DNA of 64,000 nt from DATEDA01 sp963754305. GTDB lineage: Bacteria > Pseudomonadota > Gammaproteobacteria > Burkholderiales > SG8-39. A program made the position numbers and the translations under genes. This document shows positions 39,061 to 51,114 of this stretch, piece after piece (the stretch's first letter is position 1; each line of letters begins with the position of its first letter). The notes beneath the pieces were generated by a model. It saw nothing but the letters and a program-made list of their open reading frames with translations. It searched no databases and had not been told where the DNA came from. The stretch spans positions 186,001 to 250,000 of the forward strand of contig CAVWFR010000023.1 of NCBI GenBank assembly GCA_963754305.1, read 5' to 3'.

Positions 39061-39878
39061 GTCGATTTGGGCCCACGCGCATACTGCTTAAGTGTGTGAT
39101 TCATTTTCGCGACGAGCGGCAGTAGGCCTTTGCTGTCCTGAGCAAGAACCAGAACTGCGAGGCTCTGCGCGTGAGCTGCCAGAAGAAACGCTAGCTCTGC
39201 ATCCTTAAGTGATTCCTTGCGGAGTGCCGCCATGGTCGGTGGGGTAGCGAACTCCTGTTCCGCAGTGGGCCCACCATGAACATAGCTTGAGAGTAGGGCG
39301 TAGGAAGGGATCACGTTTGCCAAAAATGGGACCTTCACTGAGACTAGACCAGAGCCGTTCTCCGCGAGGTAGCGGAGGATCGCCCGGTACTTGAACTGGG
39401 CTGACTTCGCTGCGATGGTCTTGGGGCTGTGGGACTTGATCGATGGGTAGAACCGATCGAGCAATGTCGTGTACTGCATCAAACGATCCTCGCCGAAGAG
39501 ACGGCCTCGAGCTCGCCAAGCCTCGCCGTACTCGATCATTTCCGCCGCACCGCAGAAGTCAAAGTACTCGGTCCCGACTTGGTCAGTCTTCTCGACGACG
39601 TAACGCGCAAAGAGGTACATCGCCTTCAGGTAGTGCTCGGTGAGCGCGCGGAACAGCACGCGGGCCGCATAGAGGTTCCTGGTCTCGTGCATGTCGAAGA
39701 CGCCGTTCTTCAGGACCCCGGCCCTTACGCTAAGAGCCATGAGTGCACGGGCAGTTTTAGGGTTCTTCGACAGCGACAACGCCGGCTTGATCGCCTTCGT
39801 CGCGCGATCCAGCAAGCGAAAGAACTGATCGTCGGTATCTCGGAGAGTCCCAAAACGTTGGTTGACCGAACGAGACAC
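38991..39878 (-). CDS. Conserved hypothetical cassette protein
   Basis: 295 residues, mostly helical. The core RVLFRALTEHYLKAMYLFAR and LLSSYVHGGPTAEQEF resembles DUF5677-type proteins of unknown function; the assignment is tentative. The GTG start at 39878 lies 18 bases inside the cassette edge and is chosen because the frame upstream of the edge belongs to other DNA. The gene lacks a stop before the attC, so the last ~22 residues are translated from the attC itself, a common cassette feature. GC content is lower than in the flanks. Confidence 0.65.
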   Translation of the reverse strand: MSRSVNQRFGTLRDTDDQFFRLLDRATKAIKPALSLSKNPKTARALMALSVRAGVLKNGVFDMHETRNLYAARVLFRALTEHYLKAMYLFARYVVEKTDQVGTEYFDFCGAAEMIEYGEAWRARGRLFGEDRLMQYTTLLDRFYPSIKSHSPKTIAAKSAQFKYRAILRYLAENGSGLVSVKVPFLANVIPSYALLSSYVHGGPTAEQEFATPPTMAALRKESLKDAELAFLLAAHAQSLAVLVLAQDSKGLLPLVAKMNHTLKQYARGPKSTPNRQLQRTRASAALRRPRGPLN

Positions 39879-39951
39879 CGCGGATCGACCCCTAACGAGA
39901 AGTAGACACGAGCAAAGATTGGCACGTCTGCCCGAACATTTCCAGAGGTAG

Positions 39952-40392
39952 TCATTCCTCGCCAGATCTAGGCAGCCACGGGTAGGCATTTGAATGCCTA
40001 GCGGTGCCACTTGTCATCGACTTCAAACCGGCGTCCCTTGGGACCACGCGATCGCGAAGTCCCAGCTGAATCGCCACTTCTCGCGGCAGCTCCCAGACCA
40101 TTTCCGGGTAGCGCCAGATCCCGCCCGCTGCCTTGACTTGTTGCCGAAGGGCCGTCTCGTTTCGCCCGACCCTGACCCACACCGGCGGCTGAACCACGAG
40201 CCCCTTGCGGCCTGCAGATCCGTCGCGAGACTTGTATTTCCTGGTGTTCTCGACGATGAGCTCGACCGTGGTGACGCGCGCGTCGGTAACGGGATCGTGG
40301 CGGTAGCGGACGCAGACTAACGAATTTCCGAAGCGATCGACGAGGCGCCGCGTGCCCGTCGCGCCTGGCCGGAAGGTCTTCAGGACGCGCAA
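39952..40392 (-). CDS. Conserved hypothetical protein
   Basis: 146 residues from a TTG start at 40392. The opening RVLKTFRPGATGTRRLVDRFG and LVCVRYRHDPVTDARVTTVE, followed by PPVWVRVGRNETALRQQVKAAG and IWRYPEMVWELP, matches a recurrent accessory protein of Proteobacteria often found next to mobile DNA. I know no function. It lies just outside the outermost cassette edge, where an attI site and integrase gene would be expected in a complete integron, but it is not an integrase. An attC for it was not found. Confidence 0.6.
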   Translation of the reverse strand: MRVLKTFRPGATGTRRLVDRFGNSLVCVRYRHDPVTDARVTTVELIVENTRKYKSRDGSAGRKGLVVQPPVWVRVGRNETALRQQVKAAGGIWRYPEMVWELPREVAIQLGLRDRVVPRDAGLKSMTSGTARHSNAYPWLPRSGEE

Positions 40393-40442
40393 TGGAACTC
40401 ACCGTCGGATCGGTGTTCCACGCCGTTGACCCGTGAGCAGCC

Positions 40443-43400
40443 CTACGCCACCGCATGCAACAGCGGCGCCTCCCGCGCCGTCGGCCGCTCCAGCAGCGCG
40501 AGCAGCGCGACGAGCGAAAGGATGTCGGCCCGGTTGTGATCGAGCACGCGCTCGAGCACGCTCGCATCGCCGCGCTCGAGCCACTGCCGCCATGCCGCCG
40601 GCGCTTCCGAGCCGGGGAGGTCGTTCGTGCGCTCGAGTCGGAGCGCCCGAGCTTCGGCGGTGCGCAGTCGACAGTCGGGCCAGCCGGCGTGCAGCAGCCG
40701 GCGCGTGACGTGCAGGAGATCGAGATGGGCGAGCAGGGCGGTCGGGAGCGTCTGTCCGCCGAGCCGGGCGCGAGCTTTAAGCAGCGGCAGATCGAACGAC
40801 TTCCCGTTGAAGCTCACAAGCAGCTCGGCACGCGCGATTCGCTCGGCGACGCCCGCGAGCAGCGCACCCTCGGCGGAGAACGTCGCCATCAGCCACTGCA
40901 CGATCCGCAGCGATGCGCCGTCGATCCAGCCCAGGCCGACCATGAACGCCACCGTGCCCGTGCCGCCCGCGAGGCCGGTGGTTTCGGTGTCGAGGAACAG
41001 CAGCGACTCCGGCGCAATCGTGCTGCCGATGCCGCCCACGGCTCGCGCCGCGTCGGCGAGGACGCGGCCGCTCGCGATCGGGACTTCGCCATGCCGGAAC
41101 GGCAGCGCGTACGTCCGAACGATCTCGATCAGGCCGGGCGCCACCGTGGTGCCTCCGAGGGAAACCGCCAGTGCCTCCGCGGTGGGCTTTCGCCGCGGGG
41201 TATCGCTCACGCGCATCCGCTCCAGCCGTTCGCCGAGCGACGGCCCGGCTGGACCGACGGCGCGCGCCTGCGCCTTGGCGCGTAGCTGCGCGAGCCGCGC
41301 TTGCAGGTCGATCATCAGTGCGCCGCCGACGGCCTCGTCAGCGCCGCCGCGGAGCAGGGCGAGAACCTTCAACGCCGCTTCCTTCGGCGACAGGCGATCG
41401 GCATCGTCGTGCGCCAGCACCGGCCCCACGCACGCCGGACAGCCGTACTTGCACGCGCACTCCCGGACCAGCTCGATCGACCGCGCGATCACCTGCTCCC
41501 GCAGATCGAAGAGCGGGCCGGAGATGCCGATCCCGCCGGGATAGTTGTCGTAGAGATAGAGCGTCGGGCGGAACGGCCGCTCGGCGGTGTCGACATCGCA
41601 CGCACCGCCGTCCAAGGTGCGCGCTTCGGCGCGGCCGTCGCCGCCAGCCGCTGCGACCCAGCTTCCCTCCGGGCCGCCGTCCCCGACTGCGCGGCCAATA
41701 TCCCGCGGCTCCGAGAGCGAGAGGAACACCGCGATCCGATGCACCGCGTGCGCCGCACCGAGGAAGCCGTCGAGCGCTTCGAACCGGGTTGGGAACGCGC
41801 GGCTGAGCGCGTGCGGATCGGCTTCCCACCAGAGTGCGGTCGTATGCATCTCCTGGTCGGGAAGGCTCACGCGACCGTAACCGACGTTTTCGTGGGTGTA
41901 GTAGCGGATCTTCTTGTAGCCGGCCACGCGCCGCACCACGTGCACTTCGCCATGCGCGGCACGCGCCGACGGGCAGGTGTCGCCGTCGAACTCGTCGAGC
42001 ACTTTCAGCTTCGTGTAGTCGATCGCGTCGGTGTAGTAGTCGGCGTTCGTCGTGGTCACGAACGCCTTGCGCCCGACCCAGTCGAGCTTCTCCACCTGCC
42101 AGGGCGCCGACTGCACCATATGGATCGCGCCTTCGTAGAGCGTCACCGCGGCGGCCGAGTAGTCGACCTCGGCGATCACGTTCTTGCTTCCGCCGGTGAC
42201 GTCGATGACGGTGAAGTTGCCCTCGGCGATCGATCGCAGGGAGACCGCGTTCGCGGGATAGCTGTCGGCGATCCAGTGCCAGCGCGGGCCTTCGCGATGC
42301 ACGACGCCCTGCTCGGCGAGATAGCCGAGCGCTTCGTCGAGCTTGACGCCGCCGAAGGTGTCTCCCGCGGCGAACGGCAGCTCGAAGGCCGCGCAGCGGA
42401 TGTGGTCCATCAGGATCAGGAGCTGGTCGGGGTCGATCCGCGCGTGCTCGGGGCTTGCGCCGAGAAAGAAATCGGGATGCCGCGCGAGGTACTGGTCGAG
42501 CGGATCGCTCGAGCACACGAGCACGCCGACGGCCGTGCGGCTTCGCCGGCCGGCCCGCCCGAAGCGCTGGAGCGCGCCGGCCACCGTGCCGGGATAGCCG
42601 TTGAGGACGCAGACGTCGAGCGCCCCGATGTCGACGCCGAGCTCGAGCGCGGAGGTCGACACGACGCAGTCGAGCGATCCCGCGCGTAGCTTCGTCTCCT
42701 TGTCCCGGCGTTCGGTGGGGAGATACCCGCCGCGGTAGGCAGCGACCCGCGCCGGCTCCCGCGGATCGCGGTCGAACGCATCTTTGAGGTACTTCGTCAG
42801 CACCTCGACCTCGAGCCGCGAGTTGGCGAAGACGATGGTCTTCAGGCCCATCTTCACCGCCAGCCGGGCGATGCGGGTCGACTGCGAGCGCGCCGAGGCG
42901 CGGATGCCGAGATCGGCGTTGAGGACCGGCGGGTTCCAGACCACGAAATGCTTGCGCCCCTGCGGCGCGCCCGAGTCGGTGACCGTGCGCACCGGGCCGC
43001 CCAGCAGGCGCTCGGCCAGCTCGCCGGGATTGGCGATCGTCGCCGAGCAGGCGATGAAGACCGGGTTCGCCTTGTAGAACCGGCAGATCCGCCGCAACCG
43101 CCGGACGAGGTTCGCGACGTGCGATCCGAACACGCCGCGGTAGGTGTGCAGCTCGTCGATCACGACGAACTGCAGCGCCTCGAAGAACTGCGCCCACTTG
43201 GTGTGATGCGGCAGGATCGCCTGGTGCAGCATGTCGGGGTTCGACACGACGATATCGCCGTGCGTCCGCACCGCCCGCCGCGCGTCGCCCGGCGTGTCGC
43301 CGTCGAAGGTGTAGGCCCGGATGCCGAGCCCGCCGGCCGCATTCAGCTCGAGGATCTCGCTGACCTGGTCCTGCGAGAGCGCTTTTGTCGGGAAGAGGTA

Positions 43401-43788
43401 GAGCGCTTTCGCGCCGCGCGTCAGCGCCGCGTCGATGACCGGCAAGTTGTAGCAAAGCGTCTTGCCGGACGCGGTCGGGGTGACGATCACCGTGTCGCGA
43501 CCCGCCGCGACGTGCGTCCAGGCTTCGTGCTGATGGCTATAGAGGTGCCGGATGCCGCGCGCTTCGAGCGCGGCGCGGAGCCGCGGATCGAGCGTTGTCG
43601 GGGAATTCCGCTACGCGTGCGGAACGCTCCGGGGCGACGACTTCGCCGACGATCCGGGCGCGGTGCTCGCGTTTGAGCGTTTCGATCAGGGCCTCGGCGG
43701 AGTGCGCCTGCGGTCGCGGGCGCCGGCGCGGGTCGGGCGCCGTTTCATCGCCGAAGAGATCCTGCGTGCCTTCGAAGAACGCCCCCAT
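40443..43788 (-). pseudogene. MrfA-like helicase joined to MrfB-like exonuclease, frameshifted start
   Basis: Superfamily 2 DNA helicase related to MrfA/YprA of mitomycin repair. Visible: Walker A TPTASGKTLCYN, DEAD-type VVIDELHTYRG, ACSATIANPGEL, ALQRFGRAGRRSR, then a DUF1998 zinc module with four Cys (ECACKYGCPACVGP). The frame runs without a stop into a DEDD 3'-5' exonuclease (LLFLDTETTGLAGGTG, LLVSFNGKSFDLPLL, LDHNRADILSL) resembling MrfB/YprB, usually a separate gene. The first ~70 residues, from MGAFFEGTQDLFG, are in another frame. The shift is near 43600, at a run of four C on the coding strand where three would restore the Q-motif region. Either a broken gene or one base error. Confidence 0.8.
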
Positions 43789-43860
43789 CGTGCCCCCCGC
43801 GATCGATTGCGGGAAGCATGCGGGAGGCGCAGGCTCACCAAGTGAGCCTGCACGGGAGAT

Positions 43861-44256
43861 TTACCGGACCACCTCGCGCATGATGTCGAGGATGGTGTGC
43901 GACCGGCGCTCGACGAGAAGCACGTCGCGGCCGACGATCACGCGGCCATACGCGGCCGGGAGCAGCGGGAGTCGGTCGTCGAGCGCTTGCGGCAGCGGTC
44001 GGGCAACAACCTTTTCCGGCACGCGCTCGCGGATGAGGAGCGGGTCGCGGCGCGTAACCTGCTTCGTCTCCGCGTCGTGGCTCCCGTAGCGGCGGAAGAA
44101 GTTGTCGATCGTCTGCCGGTCGTCGCCGGTGAAGAGGATCGCGCGCTCGGTCGCGTTGGCGGCGGCGAGCGCAGGGTAGACCTGTTCGATCCGGATCGTC
44201 GCGTGGGCGGCCGGGAGCAGGCTTATAAGGACGGCGGCAAGAATGGCGCGTAGCAT
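43861..44256 (-). CDS. Secreted hypothetical protein
   Basis: 131 residues with a clear signal peptide (AILAAVLISLLPAAHA). The mature part is basic and ends in PLLPAAYGRVIVGRDVLLVE, then RRSHTILDIMREVV. That C-terminal pattern is reminiscent of small periplasmic proteins of the RcnB/CigR type, but the match is weak. It is divergent from the Bug receptor gene. No function can be assigned. Confidence 0.65.
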   Translation of the reverse strand: MLRAILAAVLISLLPAAHATIRIEQVYPALAAANATERAILFTGDDRQTIDNFFRRYGSHDAETKQVTRRDPLLIRERVPEKVVARPLPQALDDRLPLLPAAYGRVIVGRDVLLVERRSHTILDIMREVVR

Positions 44257-44401
44257 ATTGTTCTATACGGTTATTTCAGCCCGACGGATGCTATCGGCGC
44301 GATGTCTCACGATGATGTCAGAAGTTGCCTGCATTGCAACAAGATGTAACCGAGCGAGCTCGAACGAGGCAGAATTCCGCGCACCAAGGAGGAGCACCCG
44401 A

Positions 44402-45370
44402 ATGATCCGCACGCTTCGCACGCTCGCCGCCGCGGCCCTGTGTCTGGCCGGGACCGCGGCTTTCGCCCAGGCCGACTACCCGTCCAAACCGGTCCGCTAC
44501 ATCGTGCCGTTCGCCCCCGGCGGCACCACCGACATCCTCGCCCGCATCATGGGAGAACACTTCCAGCAGGCCTTCAAGCACCCGTTCCTGGTCGAGAACA
44601 AGGCCGGCGCGGGCGGCAACATCGGTGCGGCGGAGGTCGCCAGGTCGGCCCCGGATGGCTACACCATCCTGATGGGCACGCCGGGAACGCAGGCGATCAA
44701 CCAGTTCCTGTACTCCAAGATGCCGTACAACACGGAGAAGGATTTCGCGCCGGTGGTCTTCGTCGCGAGCGTCCCGAACGTGCTGGCGGTGCATCCGTCG
44801 CTCGGCGTGAAGACGCTGCAGGAGCTGATCGCCCGAGCGCGCGCGAAGCCCGGCTCGATCAACTTCGCGACGCCGGGTGCCGGCACGACCGGGCATCTTT
44901 CCACCGAGCTGCTCAAGTCGATGGCGAAGATCGATCTCGTCCACATCCCCTACAAGGGCAGCGGGCCGGCGCTCCAGGACCTGCTCGCCGGGCAGGTGCA
45001 GATGACGATCGACAATCTGCCGTCCGCACTCGCGCACATCAAGTCGGGAAAACTGATCGCGCTGGGCGTGACCACGGCAAAGCCGGTGGCGGCGCTGCCC
45101 GGCGTGCCGACGATCGCGAGCGTCGTCCCGGGTTACGAAGCGAGCTCGTGGTTCGTGACGATGGCGCCGGCGGGAACGCCCGCGGCGATCATCGCGAAGC
45201 TCAACACCGAGGCGAACCGCATCCTGCAGAAGCCGGAGGTGAAGGAGCGCTTCGCGCAGCTCGGCGCCGAGCCGGTCGGCGGCACGCCGCAGGAGCTCGG
45301 GAAATTCATCGCCGCCGAGACGGTGAAGTGGAAGGAGATTGCGCGGATATCGGGGGCAAAGCTGGACTGA
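44402..45370 (+). CDS. Bug-family tripartite tricarboxylate transporter receptor
   Basis: Periplasmic solute receptor of 322 residues with signal peptide LRTLAAAALCLAGTAAFAQA. Bug-family features: YPSKPVRYIVPFAPGGTTDI, ENKAGAGGNIGAAEVARSAP, DGYTILMGTPGT, VHIPYKGSGPALQDLLAGQV. AAGGAGGAG precedes the ATG at 44402. Bug proteins are greatly expanded in betaproteobacteria and usually bind carboxylic or amino acids; most are not beside membrane subunits, as here. The convergent M81 peptidase gene is a frequent partner, so the ligand may be related to that enzyme's product. Confidence 0.93.
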   Translation: MIRTLRTLAAAALCLAGTAAFAQADYPSKPVRYIVPFAPGGTTDILARIMGEHFQQAFKHPFLVENKAGAGGNIGAAEVARSAPDGYTILMGTPGTQAINQFLYSKMPYNTEKDFAPVVFVASVPNVLAVHPSLGVKTLQELIARARAKPGSINFATPGAGTTGHLSTELLKSMAKIDLVHIPYKGSGPALQDLLAGQVQMTIDNLPSALAHIKSGKLIALGVTTAKPVAALPGVPTIASVVPGYEASSWFVTMAPAGTPAAIIAKLNTEANRILQKPEVKERFAQLGAEPVGGTPQELGKFIAAETVKWKEIARISGAKLD

Positions 45371-45503
45371 GGCTGATTTCTACGAGGCGCCGGCATCTGA
45401 CTCGCGGTGATTGCTCGCCGCCGCCGCTGACTCGCTATCGCGTGTCGCGCGAGGTGCGGGGCCCGACCGAGTGCGGGGGCCGCCCGGGATCTAGCGCGCC
45501 GAA

Positions 45504-46952
45504 CTAAGCCGGACTGACGTTCTTGAAGGGCAGCGTCCGCAGGTCGGCGGCCGCCGGCCCGGGGCAGTCGACGTCGATGATCGCCGCGCAGCGATCCTGG
45601 AACGCCGCGCGGAAGTGATTCTTCGCCTTGACGCAGAGGAGCCGCGTCCGGGCGAGATCGATGCCGTGCAGCGCGAAGAAGGCAGGATCGTTCGCCGGGC
45701 CGACGCGCTCGGTGAGGATCACCTGCATCCCGCGCACGTCGAGTACCGCGGTGCGGCCGAGGGCGACCGCCAGGCCGCGCTCCATCGGCCCGACGTTGCG
45801 GAAGTCGCCGTCGGTGAGCCGCAGCACGTCGGCGTCGACCTCGACGCCGCGCCCGAATGCCTCGGTGCGCTTCGCGCCCAGCAGCAGGTTGAGGTGCGTG
45901 CCGACGCCGGCGAGGCAGGCGGCATCGACGATATCCGGGTCGCAGAAATAGGCGAAGACGGCCGGCACGCGCGGCGATCGCTTCACCAGCGCGCGGAAGA
46001 GTCCAGGGGTGTCCGCGGCGCCGCCGGAATAGGGGTTGTCGGCCGGATCGGTGAGGGCAACGAGGCCGGGCGGTGCTGCAAGCGCGCGCCGCAGTCCCTC
46101 TTCGGGCGATACGAGCGCCGGTGTGAATTCGGCCGCCCGGTCGCCGATCGCGGCCGCCAGATCGACTGCAGCGGCGGCGGCCGCGGTGCGGCTGCCGTCG
46201 GCGTAAACCATGACGGACGCGCCGCAATCGGGCGTATCGGCGTACGGAAAGCCGCCGAATATCGAAACGTCGAGCACCGGCGCGACCTCCCGCCCGCGGG
46301 CGAGCGCCTGCAGCGCCGCCATCGGACCGGCATCGGTGCGCATGTTGAAGCTTCCGAGGAGCCGGCCGGTGGGCTGGATCGCGCCGACCGGCCGGATCTC
46401 GCCCGCGACCGTCCGTTCGAGCAGCCGTAGCACCCGTGCCGCCGTCTCGCGCATGTCGACGTGGGGATAGGTCCGGTACCCGGAAGCCACGTCGATCAGC
46501 CTGGCCAACCCCGAATTGAGGTTGGCGTGCAGATCGAAGCTCGCCCCGATCGGCGTCGCGCCGACCGCCGTGCGGATCGCCCTTACCAACTCGAGGTCGG
46601 GCGCGGGACGCGCGCGCGTGATCGCAGCGCCGTGGAGCGACAGGTAGATCGCGTCCCAGCGTCCGGCGCCGAGATCGCCCGCCACCTCGTCGCGGAACGC
46701 TTCGAACAGCGCGTCCTCGATCGGCCCGCCGGGGTTCGCGGAGGCGCACCGGAAAACCGTGACCGCCCAGTCCGGATGCGCATCGGCGAAGTCGGCCACC
46801 GCCGCGAGCTCGGTCGCGGTACCCCGCGCGGCGGCCAGCGCGCCCGGCCCCTTCGTCCACTCGCGGGCCTCGAAGGCCGCCCCGGCCGTGACGATGGGGC
46901 TGAAGGCATTGCCCTCGAACCAGAGCCTGGCGACCGCGAGTTTCCTTGTCAT
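45504..46952 (-). CDS. M81 family metallopeptidase (MlrC-like)
   Basis: 482 residues from ATG 46952. The protein matches the MlrC/M81 family: RLWFEGNAFSPIVT at the start, YLSLHGAAITRARPAPDLEL, then GASFDLHANLNSGLARLIDV with the metal-binding Asp-x-His, and YRTYPHVDMRETAARVL. The C-terminal domain shows GVGTHLNLLLGAK and VKAKNHFRAAFQ. MlrC itself ends microcystin degradation, but most homologues act on unknown peptides or amides. No signal peptide, so probably cytoplasmic. Convergent with a Bug receptor gene and divergent from hsp20-lon. Confidence 0.9.
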   Translation of the reverse strand: MTRKLAVARLWFEGNAFSPIVTAGAAFEAREWTKGPGALAAARGTATELAAVADFADAHPDWAVTVFRCASANPGGPIEDALFEAFRDEVAGDLGAGRWDAIYLSLHGAAITRARPAPDLELVRAIRTAVGATPIGASFDLHANLNSGLARLIDVASGYRTYPHVDMRETAARVLRLLERTVAGEIRPVGAIQPTGRLLGSFNMRTDAGPMAALQALARGREVAPVLDVSIFGGFPYADTPDCGASVMVYADGSRTAAAAAAVDLAAAIGDRAAEFTPALVSPEEGLRRALAAPPGLVALTDPADNPYSGGAADTPGLFRALVKRSPRVPAVFAYFCDPDIVDAACLAGVGTHLNLLLGAKRTEAFGRGVEVDADVLRLTDGDFRNVGPMERGLAVALGRTAVLDVRGMQVILTERVGPANDPAFFALHGIDLARTRLLCVKAKNHFRAAFQDRCAAIIDVDCPGPAAADLRTLPFKNVSPA

Positions 46953-46972
46953 ACAGAGGTTTATCTCGAGGA

Positions 46973-47001
46973 CTTGATTGCTCGGCCGGGGAGAACCATC
47001 T
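46973..47001 (+). promoter_or_regulatory. Possible sigma-32 heat-shock promoter for hsp20-lon
   Basis: CTTGATT (46973-46979) and ACCATCT (46995-47001), separated by 15 bases, approximate the heat-shock consensus CTTGAA and CCCCATNT. The -10 half lacks the first two C residues. The position 53 bp before hsp20 and the gene content make it plausible. Confidence 0.4.
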
Positions 47002-47053
47002 ATCGTGCAACGAGAGACGCCCCGAGTGGGCGAAATCCTACCCGAGGAGTCCG

Positions 47054-47461
47054 ATGGCATCGCGCGATCCGAACCGCTGGATGTGGGCGGAAGCCCTGCA
47101 AATGCTCGATGAAGCGAACCGGCTCCAGCGGCGCTTTTTCGAAGTGAGCGTCCGGTCGTCGGCCGCGCCCCAGTGGGAGCCACCGGTGGACGTCTTCGAG
47201 TCGGAGGACGAGCTGTGGCTCTTCTTCGCTCTGCCGGGCGTTGCGCCCGGGCACGTCGAAGTGGCGATACAGGCGGCCGAGCTGGTGGTCCGCGGCGACC
47301 GCCAGCTGCCGCCCGTCGCCCATACCACCACGATCCGGCGTCTCGAGCTGCCGCATGGCCGGTTCGAGCGGCGGGTGACCCTGCCGGCCGGACGCTACGA
47401 CCTGGTCGCGAAACAGCTCGAACACGGCCAGCTCGTGCTCGGGTTGCGCCGCATCGCCTGA
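47054..47461 (+). CDS. Small heat shock protein (Hsp20/alpha-crystallin)
   Basis: 135-residue chaperone that holds unfolding proteins. The alpha-crystallin domain covers roughly residues 40-125: PPVDVFESEDELWLFFALPG, then HVEVAIQAAELVVRGDRQ and the ELPHGRFERRVTLPAG strand pair. The tail ends LVLGLRRIA; the usual I-x-I motif is replaced by a weak LVLGL. ATG 47054 follows GAGGAG. The stop is 17 bp before the lon start, so the two are probably one operon under heat-shock control. Confidence 0.92.
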   Translation: MASRDPNRWMWAEALQMLDEANRLQRRFFEVSVRSSAAPQWEPPVDVFESEDELWLFFALPGVAPGHVEVAIQAAELVVRGDRQLPPVAHTTTIRRLELPHGRFERRVTLPAGRYDLVAKQLEHGQLVLGLRRIA

Positions 47462-47478
47462 ACGCACGAAGGATGACG

Positions 47479-49899
<2,421 letters not shown>

Positions 49900-49907
49900 C
49901 GCGCCCG

Positions 49908-49933
49908 AAAAAAAAGACGGCCCGGAGGCCGTC
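49908..49933 (-). terminator. Intrinsic terminator on minus strand
   Basis: GACGGCC (49916-49922) and GGCCGTC (49927-49933) form a hairpin with a 4-base loop. On the minus strand it is followed by eight T residues (A-run at 49908-49915), ending transcripts from the gene at 50186-50941. On the plus strand the same hairpin follows lon, without a T-run. Confidence 0.8.
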
Positions 49934-50186
49934 AACAGGGAGGAAGAGCGCGATGACCAGCGCTCTCGGAGGTAGGTTGTGCCGCCAGATTAGCTTGCGG
50001 CGGTTGCAGCACGATGAACGTCGTCGATTTCAATATAGGAGAACCCGCCGTGACCGTAAACACGACGTCGTCCTCGACGAACGCGCCCTCGATTCCCGCA
50101 TGCCGCGAACGGGTTTCTCCTAAGCGGTTCAATCTGCGCATGAAAGTCGAGCCGGACAGGACCGAGCGGCGCCAACTCTCCGCCAT
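49932..50186 (-). CDS. Small hypothetical frame coupled to upstream gene
   Basis: 84 codons. Its ATG overlaps the stop of the upstream minus-strand gene (TAATG), and its stop touches the terminator hairpin, so it fits exactly in the transcript. The sequence (GAFVEDDVVFTVTAGSPILK, then TTFIVLQPPQANLA) has no recognised family. Without homologues this could be a chance frame in a 3' untranslated region. Confidence 0.3.
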   Translation of the reverse strand: MAESWRRSVLSGSTFMRRLNRLGETRSRHAGIEGAFVEDDVVFTVTAGSPILKSTTFIVLQPPQANLAAQPTSESAGHRALPPC

Positions 50187-50941
50187 TAGTCCGTTCGGCC
50201 TATGTCTCCAGGCTGACGCCCGACCGCCGCGCTCGCGTAAATGCGTTCGTTGAGCTCGCGCTCGCGCGTATCGACGATCGCCAGAAACTCGGCCGCGCCC
50301 CGCATGTGGCGAAAGGCCGCAAGCCCGCGCGCCAGGAAATCATGGAGGGCCCCCAGACCGGTCCTCCGCGCCGGCGCGTCCATCGCCGCGACGATGCCCC
50401 CCAGCAGGGGTTTCCGCGCGAGACGATCGAGCGCCGCACCGATGCGCCCGGTCAGCGCGATCTGGCGCTCGCGGTCGTCGCGCGGAGCGGCGACGCGGTA
50501 GGCATCCGCATAGCTCGCGTCGGTGATCGCGAGCGGACCTGCGGCCTGCCGGCGGCGGAGTGCCCTGGCGACGGCGAGATCGAGCACCTCGGACAGGGCG
50601 TCGAGCTCGACCGCGAGCGCGATCGTGTCGAGCGCGGCCGCGGGCAGCAGACGCGTGAGGAGCGGCACGATCCGCGCGATGCTGTCGTCGCGCGCACCGA
50701 AATCCTTCGGGCCGTACAGGTCCGAGAGGAAGAACGCCGCCGCGGGGCGGTAGCGCGGGCTCGCGAGGAGATCGGGATACGTCCGCTCGAGCCTCGCCGC
50801 CTGCCATGCGCGCACGGCGACTCTATCGGCGGCGAGACGGGGATCGGCGCTCGCCGCGGCCCGCAGCGCGCGCACGCGCTCCAGGTGAGCGCGGAGACGC
50901 TGCGCGGCGTCGGACTTGTCGGGCGCCGGAGGGCTGGGCAC
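50186..50941 (-). CDS. Conserved hypothetical protein
   Basis: 251 residues, rich in Ala, Arg and Leu and mostly helical; no signal peptide or membrane segment. The core block AAFFLSDLYGPKDFGARDDS followed by IARIVPLLTRLLPAAALDTI is a pattern shared by uncharacterised proteobacterial proteins. It is followed by an 84-codon frame and an intrinsic terminator. The divergent neighbour at 51115 is an aldehyde dehydrogenase gene. Function unknown. Confidence 0.75.
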   Translation of the reverse strand: MPSPPAPDKSDAAQRLRAHLERVRALRAAASADPRLAADRVAVRAWQAARLERTYPDLLASPRYRPAAAFFLSDLYGPKDFGARDDSIARIVPLLTRLLPAAALDTIALAVELDALSEVLDLAVARALRRRQAAGPLAITDASYADAYRVAAPRDDRERQIALTGRIGAALDRLARKPLLGGIVAAMDAPARRTGLGALHDFLARGLAAFRHMRGAAEFLAIVDTRERELNERIYASAAVGRQPGDIGRTD

Positions 50942-51114
50942 GCGCGATTATAGAAGCGGTCGCAGCGGCCGCTGCGATTCGGATGAGCACCCTCGGGTAG
51001 ACGAGACGGGCTCGCATTAGAGGGTCGGCTCTACGCTCGCGGCGAAGACGGAGGGTTAGAATCATTAGTCGTTCGCCGGCCTTAGCACCGACGATCTCGC
51101 ACCGACGACCTCCC

